From Clostridia bacterium (GTDB lineage Bacteria; Bacillota; Clostridia; Oscillospirales; Ruminococcaceae), in NCBI GenBank assembly GCA_021152595.1, contig JAGKVC010000051.1, positions 1 through 24,779 of the forward strand: a DNA stretch of 24,779 bases, given 5' to 3'. Shown here piece after piece: positions 19,423 through 24,779 of the stretch (the stretch's first letter is position 1; each line of letters starts with the position of its first letter). The position numbers and the translations under genes are program-made. The notes beneath the pieces were generated by a model that was not told the DNA's origin, ran no database searches, and saw only the letters and a list, made by a program, of their open reading frames with translations.

Positions 19423-22353
19423 TCAGGTTATGACGCCGATGCTTCGCAGCTTTTCGGCTTGATCCTCCGGCAGCTTGCCCTTTTTATATTTCTTTTTCTG
19501 GTCAGCCAGCCACTGATAGAGCTTCACACCGCTTTCAGAAATATAATCCTTTGACATTTTTCCTGAAGGATGCTGCTCGAAGTAGTGTGCAGCTTCTTGA
19601 AAATGAATCATCCAGTCATCGCGGACTTTGAGTCTTACGCCCAACTGCAAAAGCGTCTGTACTTGCTCTGATGTCAGTTTGCCTTTCCGGTATTTCGTGC
19701 GAGTATTGGCAAGCCATGTCCCAAGCTTATATCCATCATCACATATACTTTTATTTGACAGGTTGTCGATACCGTGTTGCTGAATGTATGCTTCCAGATG
19801 CTGTACACCGACAGACCACGCATCTGCGATCAAACTATCTCGTACCTGCCAAATCATTCCGATCGAATCCAACAGACAAATCTGCTCTTTTGATCGTCTC
19901 CCGGCTTGACGGTTGCTGCGTTCATGAAGAATCCATGTATACAGATCAATCCCATTTACAACATAGCCTTTGGGAACATTCAGATTTCCGTACTGTTCAT
20001 AATAGGATCTGGCAATCTCATATCGTTCATACCACTGTTCATCGTAACAGGTTGTTCTGTAACGGAAACCGATCGCCTCAAGCTTTTCAAGCTGTTCAGG
20101 CGTTAGTTTCTTTTTTCTTTTGCCCTCGGCAATGAGTTTTTGCTCATTCAGCCACTTATGCAGCCATACACCATTAATGACATACTGTGCCGGAACATTC
20201 AGATTCCCGTGTTCTTCAAAATACGCTTTGGCTAGCTGATACTTTTCCTCCCACGGATCGGATTTTTCAAGTACAAAGCCAACCTCACGAAGCCGGGCAA
20301 TATGCTCATCTGATAGTTTTCCGGTTGCATAAAAATCGCGTTGCCGCCGAATCCATCTGCCGAGCTGGATGCCGGATTCTGTCTGATATGCGACCGGCAT
20401 TTCAAAAGTCCCATTTTGCTGATAATAGGAACAGAGCGCCGAAAAGGCTTCGTTCCATTGTTTTTCATATTTACTGCCCCAGAACATTCCAAGCGCATCC
20501 AGACGGGAGATCTGCTCATCCGTCAGCCTGTAATTTTTCGGACCATTCTTTCTGGATACCCGGATATTGCTCAGCCATTGACCAAGCCGGATGCCGTTCT
20601 CATCTACATATCCGATGGGGACTTCTAAATCACCGTGAACCAGGTGATATTGAACAGCGGCTGCATAATACGACTCAAACAGATAGTCCGGTACGCTCCA
20701 TATCATACCGATCGCATCCAGCGCTGCTATTCGTTCATCCGTCATAAATTTGCTCCGGATGCCGTTTTTTCGGTATACTCGAATCTGCGCAATCCAGCGA
20801 CCGAGATCAACGCCTTCTTCATCGACATACAATGCAGCCGGAAGGAGATCACCTTTTGCTTCAAAATAACGCTTTGCAGCAGCGTAATACTTTTCCCATG
20901 ACAGATCTGACCGTGATTCCCACTGCATCCCGATTGCATTCAGCTTGTCAATCTGCACCTGTGTGAGATTTCCGTTCACATCGCCGCGATATACCCTTCG
21001 CTGCGTCAGGAGCCACAGTCCTAGCGAATAACCCTCCGCCGTGACAAATCGCTTCGGTACATCCAGATTGCCGTTTTCTTCGTAATATTTCTTTGCCTGC
21101 TCGTACATCAGATCCCACGATGCTGAGAGCGTCCCTTCCAGTTCATCAAACAGTCTCTTGCAGTCTGCGACCTTGTCAATCAGTTCAAAGCCCTCATTGA
21201 CAACCATGCCCTCACCGTCATGCGAACGGTAATACTGGATTGCCACCTTCATTTCTTCTTCAATCGCGTCAATGCTGTAAAGGTTTTCGATGTTATTGAC
21301 GATATCAAAGATAACAGGTGCTTTGGACTTTGATGCTGACAGCGCACGCCCGATCTGCTGCTTGTAGATAATCGGGGAGATCGTCGGGCGCAGCAGAATG
21401 ACACCGGACACATCCGGCACATGCACGCCCTCGTTCAGCGCGTCAATGCAGTACAGCAGCTTCAAATGCTCGCTCGTATCAGCTTTGAAATCCGCGAAGG
21501 ACTTACTGGCAGTCGGATCATCGGAGTAAACCGAATAGATGTGCGGTTTCCGGTCAACCTTACGGAACCATTCCTTTGCCTTGCTTTTCATTTCCTGCAT
21601 GTGCTCGATATTGGCGCAGAAAACGATGTATTTGCCGGTACGGTCTGTCATGTGCTTATCGAACAGCACATCGAGCTTTTCGGCCTTATCCAATGCACGG
21701 CGCAGCGCTTCCAGATATGCTTCCGCAGCGTCCCGAACCGCTTTGCTTTTCGCAGACTGCACACGCTTTTCGTATTTCTCCAAATCCTTTTGATAAGAAA
21801 AAATGGAGAGTATGTATTTCGGAGGACTAAGAATATTCCGGACAATCGCTTCACCGAGTGTCATCTCGCTTGCGATGTTGCCGTCAAACAGCTCGTCCGT
21901 CATATTGCGCTGATTGTCCAAATAGCGAATAGCAGTCGCAGACAGACCAAGCACAGGTACATCGGGATACGCTTTCAGCACGGCATCCACGCCTGCACCC
22001 CAGAGTTCTGCGCCGCAACGATGAAACTCGTCGAGAATAATGTAATTCGGCTGAATTTCTGCGATTTCTTCCGGCGCAGCGTTCATCAGTTTGGCATATG
22101 TATTGAAAAAGATATTGTCCGGCTGGTAACCGTCCGAAGTTTCAGCGAGGTTTTCAAGCTGCGTCTGAAAGATGTATCTGGACGGCGAAAGCCAGCAGAT
22201 TCTCTTATCCGGATTATCCTCGCACAACTTAAAACCGATGAAGGATTTTCCTGTGCCGGTCGGGTGAATCACAGCAGCCTTTCCGCGCTCCGAGAGCATC
22301 CGCACTGCGGCTTCATATGCAGTTTGATTGTGCTCGAATAAGTCGATTGCCAT
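19423..22353 (-). CDS. Superfamily 2 DEAD-like helicase with eight helicase-associated (HA) repeats
   Basis: The product has 976 residues from the ATG at 22353, eight bases after GGGGAGG; a GTG three codons upstream overlaps that site and is unlikely to be used. The SF2 ATPase core is at about 8-400: Walker A PTGTGKS (31-37), DEFH box (108-111), GLSAT motif III, and motif VI-like QQIGRALSASKSK. From about residue 430 to the end there are eight tandem helicase-associated domains of about 65-75 residues. Each begins near W-x(3-4)-Y-x-x-A-x-x-Y(Y/F), passes GNLxVPxxYV and LGxWLxxxR, and ends LxxIGM.W. HA domains are thought to bind nucleic acid. The first gene in its unit is a small unknown protein 31 bases upstream, and an RHH gene follows. 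Confidence 0.88.
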   Translation of the reverse strand: MAIDLFEHNQTAYEAAVRMLSERGKAAVIHPTGTGKSFIGFKLCEDNPDKRICWLSPSRYIFQTQLENLAETSDGYQPDNIFFNTYAKLMNAAPEEIAEIQPNYIILDEFHRCGAELWGAGVDAVLKAYPDVPVLGLSATAIRYLDNQRNMTDELFDGNIASEMTLGEAIVRNILSPPKYILSIFSYQKDLEKYEKRVQSAKSKAVRDAAEAYLEALRRALDKAEKLDVLFDKHMTDRTGKYIVFCANIEHMQEMKSKAKEWFRKVDRKPHIYSVYSDDPTASKSFADFKADTSEHLKLLYCIDALNEGVHVPDVSGVILLRPTISPIIYKQQIGRALSASKSKAPVIFDIVNNIENLYSIDAIEEEMKVAIQYYRSHDGEGMVVNEGFELIDKVADCKRLFDELEGTLSASWDLMYEQAKKYYEENGNLDVPKRFVTAEGYSLGLWLLTQRRVYRGDVNGNLTQVQIDKLNAIGMQWESRSDLSWEKYYAAAKRYFEAKGDLLPAALYVDEEGVDLGRWIAQIRVYRKNGIRSKFMTDERIAALDAIGMIWSVPDYLFESYYAAAVQYHLVHGDLEVPIGYVDENGIRLGQWLSNIRVSRKNGPKNYRLTDEQISRLDALGMFWGSKYEKQWNEAFSALCSYYQQNGTFEMPVAYQTESGIQLGRWIRRQRDFYATGKLSDEHIARLREVGFVLEKSDPWEEKYQLAKAYFEEHGNLNVPAQYVINGVWLHKWLNEQKLIAEGKRKKKLTPEQLEKLEAIGFRYRTTCYDEQWYERYEIARSYYEQYGNLNVPKGYVVNGIDLYTWILHERSNRQAGRRSKEQICLLDSIGMIWQVRDSLIADAWSVGVQHLEAYIQQHGIDNLSNKSICDDGYKLGTWLANTRTKYRKGKLTSEQVQTLLQLGVRLKVRDDWMIHFQEAAHYFEQHPSGKMSKDYISESGVKLYQWLADQKKKYKKGKLPEDQAEKLRSIGVIT

Positions 22354-22384
22354 GCGGTTCACCTCCCCGTGTACTGCTATACTG

Positions 22385-22609
22385 TTATCTCTTTCGCTCT
22401 TCGACGACCAAGATTACATCTTGATCGTTCATATGGATCGTCAGGCGGTTGCCTTTCAATTCCATAGACTGAATTCGGAATTTGTCTATGATGAATGTGC
22501 CGTCGATACGGTAAAAACTCCCTTCATCTATAATAATTGAAGGAGTCCCAAGGATATATTTGCCATGAGGGTACTGAATTTCTTTTACAAAATACATACT
22601 AATATTCAT
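22385..22609 (-). CDS. Small hypothetical protein upstream of the HA-helicase
   Basis: The product has 74 residues from the ATG at 22609, preceded by GTGGTGG; an in-frame GTG four codons upstream is the alternative. It is beta-rich (GKYILGTPSIIIDEGSFYRID, then RLTIHMNDQDVILVVEE) without membrane segments. I do not recognise it. It precedes the helicase gene closely and is probably cotranscribed. AT-rich, like the DNA to its right. The stretch 22610-22760 holds no gene, tRNA or repeat that I can support. Confidence 0.55.
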   Translation of the reverse strand: MNISMYFVKEIQYPHGKYILGTPSIIIDEGSFYRIDGTFIIDKFRIQSMELKGNRLTIHMNDQDVILVVEERKR

Positions 22610-22760
22610 AGAATCCACCACTTACTCAGATTTAAACATCGTATCCGGACGCTCTGTATCAAACTTCTTATTCGCTCACATGACAGTTACGAGATTCTTT
22701 GTGTTGCTCGGATTGATAATGATGTGAGTATAGTTATGAAGCATGCGAACTGCAAGAATC

Positions 22761-23189
22761 TTATTTTTTCATTTTTTCTTTAATTTGTGTAGTGCTAATC
22801 CCTTGTGTGTAAGGAAAGTATTCGATCGAAGCACCAAGCTTAGCAAATTGTTCTTCAGTTCTTCTGTAACGCTCTGATCCTTTCCAGTCATCACCAGAAA
22901 ATAGTACATCAAAGTGAAATTTTTCTAAAGCCAACATCTTATCATCAGTTGTCTCAATGTCTACCAAAACAGCATCATCTACGACTTTAAGAGCTTTCAA
23001 AATACGAACTCTCTGATCTTCTGGGTATACTGGTTCCTTGTGTTTTATTTCTCGGACATACGTATCATCACATACACCGACAATGAGGATATCACACATT
23101 GCTTTGCAACGCTCCAAAAGATTTAGATGACCAACGTGAAACACATCAAATACTCCACATGTATAACCGATATGATACTTTTTTCCCAT
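22761..23189 (-). CDS. tagD: TagD-like cytidylyltransferase (CTP:glycerol-3-phosphate type)
   Basis: The product has 142 residues, close to TagD (about 130). The nucleotidyltransferase signature H18-V-G-H21 lies in CGVFDVFHVGHLNLLERCK, then FSGDDWKGS, and the family's C-terminal ISTTQIKE (131-138). Enzymes of this family join CTP to glycerol-3-phosphate, giving CDP-glycerol for teichoic acid or capsule synthesis; related ones use other polyol or choline phosphates, so the substrate is inferred. AAAAAGGAG precedes the ATG. It follows the acyltransferase gene by 18 bases in the same unit. With the LicD-family gene upstream, it may make the CDP-linked donor that LicD uses. Confidence 0.82.
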   Translation of the reverse strand: MGKKYHIGYTCGVFDVFHVGHLNLLERCKAMCDILIVGVCDDTYVREIKHKEPVYPEDQRVRILKALKVVDDAVLVDIETTDDKMLALEKFHFDVLFSGDDWKGSERYRRTEEQFAKLGASIEYFPYTQGISTTQIKEKMKK

Positions 23190-23207
23190 AACAATAACTC
23201 CTTTTTC

Positions 23208-24347
23208 TTAAGTTTTCATCATATAAAGGTATTTCTTTATAATACCAACCTTTGAAGTGATAAAGATAACAAGAACAGAAACTAAAAAAGAAACGATTTC
23301 TAGAATCAAAAACCTAGATAAGTATTGCGTACTTATAAACTTATCCATAACTTTGTTTAAAGCCGTCATAACACATATGTGAAGGAAATAGATGCCAAAG
23401 GCAGAAACAGAAATAAATGTAACGGGTTTCTTTAGTGATATTACAGCACTTGCTTTTCTTCTTAACAATTCATATAAGCAGACCGAACTAAGTACAATTC
23501 CAATATCAGCGTATCTTACAAAATAATTAGAATTTGATGACATGAGGAACAATTGAAATAAAGATGTCCCAACAAAAAACGCTGCAAATCCGAATGCTAA
23601 ACCAAAAGTCTTAAACCTGACTAAGGCGCCCTTACTTATCCAGAATCCAGCTAAAACGTATACTAAATAATATGAGAAAATGTTTTCATACTCAAATGCC
23701 AAATCAAATGTATGATTAACTCCACATGCCTGTAAGAATTCATTTATATTCGGAACCACCATTGCACATACTGTTACAGCAATAGACAATGCTAACAAGT
23801 ATCGTTTATCAATCTTCTTAACTGCAATCGCTATTATCGGTATTGTTAGATATAAGAACAATATCATTGACATATACCACATACTTGGCATGGTCGTTTG
23901 ATTAATGAATAACATAGTTTCAATGCATCCAATCGCAGCATGTCCAAATCCTTCGGACTTAAGGATTGAGTTATCCATCAACTGCATATACCAAAACATT
24001 ATGAATAGCCATATTTCAGTTGTAAGTAATAATCCCTTCCAATTGTGTTTGATAAAACGTTTTAGAACTGATTTATCCTCGTAATTACGATCTAACAAAA
24101 GAGAACCAGAAATCATTAAAAATAGGGGAACACCAATTCTACTAAATATCCATAAAATGCTCTTTACAAATGATAATCCAACTGAGATTTTACTGTACTC
24201 TGTCAAAGGATTCTGATGCACTTCAAAGCTACGACTAACAGCATGATTGCAAGAAACTGAGATAATAGCAATAGTTCTCGCCAAATCATAGTAAAACACT
24301 CTTTCTCGGTCAGATGTGCTTATAGGTGTGTTTTTTGTATTTGACAT
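23208..24347 (-). CDS. Acyltransferase-3 family membrane protein (OafA-like)
   Basis: The product has 379 residues with about ten hydrophobic membrane segments, as usual for the family without an added SGNH domain. The catalytic R-x10-H motif is present exactly (R24...H35 in YYDLARTIAIISVSCNHA). Such enzymes O-acylate, typically O-acetylate, cell-surface polysaccharides in the membrane. GGAAGGTG lies just upstream of the ATG. It sits between a LicD-family gene and a TagD-like gene, consistent with decoration of a surface glycopolymer. Codon use is AT-rich, unlike the left part of the window. Confidence 0.88.
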   Translation of the reverse strand: MSNTKNTPISTSDRERVFYYDLARTIAIISVSCNHAVSRSFEVHQNPLTEYSKISVGLSFVKSILWIFSRIGVPLFLMISGSLLLDRNYEDKSVLKRFIKHNWKGLLLTTEIWLFIMFWYMQLMDNSILKSEGFGHAAIGCIETMLFINQTTMPSMWYMSMILFLYLTIPIIAIAVKKIDKRYLLALSIAVTVCAMVVPNINEFLQACGVNHTFDLAFEYENIFSYYLVYVLAGFWISKGALVRFKTFGLAFGFAAFFVGTSLFQLFLMSSNSNYFVRYADIGIVLSSVCLYELLRRKASAVISLKKPVTFISVSAFGIYFLHICVMTALNKVMDKFISTQYLSRFLILEIVSFLVSVLVIFITSKVGIIKKYLYMMKT

Positions 24348-24509
24348 TCATTTCACCTTCCTAAATTTAAACTCAATCATACTAAAAAGTGTTTTATGTA
24401 AGACCACTCTTTCATCATATAACAGACAATTGATATGATTGTTTCAAAACAGTCGAACAGCTGAGCGTCATAGAGCGATATTTATTAATATCTTTTTGGC
24501 TTTGTATAA

Positions 24510-24779
24510 TTACGAATGAATATCAATCTCGTCAGCATTGTGTTTAAAATCCACAAGCATTGGATGATGTCTCCAAACTCGCTGATCTTCCGGAGGAAGT
24601 TCCATATAATCCCCATACCAAGCTGACAGCAATCCATCGCAATCAGAATAGCACATGAACTCGCAATTTTCAAATTTTATCATTTGATATTGTCTTGGAA
24701 GATCAGCGGGCATTTCGTGTCTTAAACCATCAAGTGTATTGGCACTTACCAACTTGAGGCTTTTGTCGTTATTATACTG
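24510..24779 (-). CDS. LicD-family phosphotransferase, C-terminal part (cut by right edge)
   Basis: The final 89 residues of a protein are in the window. The segment IKFENCEFMCYSDCDGLLSA followed by WYGDYMELPPEDQRVWRHHP matches the end of LicD-family proteins, where a YGDYM-x-LPPE-x-(Q/K)RV-x-HH motif is characteristic. LicD proteins transfer phosphocholine or related phosphoalcohols from CDP-activated donors to surface sugars. The frame is open to the window edge; an internal start is not needed. It heads the LicD, acyltransferase, TagD run. The 162 bases between it and the acyltransferase gene hold no gene. Confidence 0.75.
   Translation of the reverse strand, partial: QYNNDKSLKLVSANTLDGLRHEMPADLPRQYQMIKFENCEFMCYSDCDGLLSAWYGDYMELPPEDQRVWRHHPMLVDFKHNADEIDIHS

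Noticed and set aside
19423..21130. Repetitive pattern that could be mistaken for a direct-repeat or CRISPR array
   Set aside because: The repeats are diverged protein domains in one reading frame (helicase-associated repeats), not short identical repeats with spacers.
21421..22341. Plus-strand open frame of 306 codons opposite the helicase core
   Set aside because: Antisense shadow of the conserved helicase motifs; no domain and no plausible promoter.
11892..22353. Complete integrative conjugative element
   Set aside because: No VirB4/VirD4-like ATPases, coupling protein or other type IV secretion genes are visible, so a mobilizable element fits better.
22565..22783. Plus-strand open frame of 72 codons in the gap before the TagD-like gene
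   Set aside because: No ribosome binding site, overlaps two minus-strand genes and has no recognisable features.

Overview
The window looks like the chromosome of a gut Clostridia bacterium, probably a Ruminococcus-like member of the Oscillospiraceae. The evidence is a dockerin-bearing, two-domain CE1 esterase with a CBM6, a secreted BspA-type leucine-rich-repeat protein, AAGGAGG-type ribosome binding sites and sigma-A-like promoters. Base composition changes by eye along the window. The left third and the mobilisation genes are moderately GC-rich, while the kinase region (about 9.3-11.2 kb) and the far right (about 22.6-24.8 kb) are clearly AT-rich, as expected of acquired DNA.

Left, 1-9.3 kb, mostly minus strand: a secreted LRR protein broken by a one-base frameshift and running off the left edge; a secreted CE1-CBM6-dockerin-CE1 esterase; a three-gene unit (membrane protein, nitrilase-family amidase, ASCH-DUF1810 fusion) with promoter and terminator; and a LysR regulator divergent from a small conserved-looking gene. 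The next reading frame downstream keeps a good ribosome binding site but only six codons, which marks the edge of inserted DNA.

Middle, 9.3-11.8 kb: an AT-rich stretch with one soluble eukaryotic-like Ser/Thr kinase under a consensus promoter, then about 500 bp with no convincing gene. That stretch holds many copies of a CGTGTRC-type octamer, several hairpins and small ORF remnants. It ends at a 23-bp fragment of a tRNA 3' end (Ser-like) followed, in tRNA orientation, by a strong hairpin. This is the signature of an attachment site at the tRNA-distal end of an integrated element.

Right, 11.8-22.6 kb: an integrative and mobilizable element. It has a tyrosine integrase, then a cargo operon of XRE regulator, ABC/OLD-type ATPase and separate TOPRIM protein (a split-OLD or PARIS-like candidate defence system). 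A replication or maintenance operon follows (CHC2 primase-like protein, unknown protein, HU, small HTH protein), apparently controlled by a leader peptide and an SD-sequestering hairpin. Next come an oriT-like cluster of stem-loops, MobC, a MOBP-type relaxase whose C-terminus lies in the -1 frame, a ribbon-helix-helix protein and a DEAD-like helicase with eight helicase-associated repeats. No type IV secretion genes are visible, so transfer would depend on a helper. The element's other end is not recognised here.

Far right, 22.7-24.8 kb: an AT-rich minus-strand run of a LicD-family protein (cut by the window edge), an acyltransferase-3 membrane protein and a TagD-like cytidylyltransferase. 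Together they suggest phospho-substituent decoration of a cell-surface glycopolymer.

The best candidates for something undescribed are the XRE-ATPase-TOPRIM operon, the orphan kinase next to the attachment site, and the predicted translational attenuator in front of the primase-like gene.
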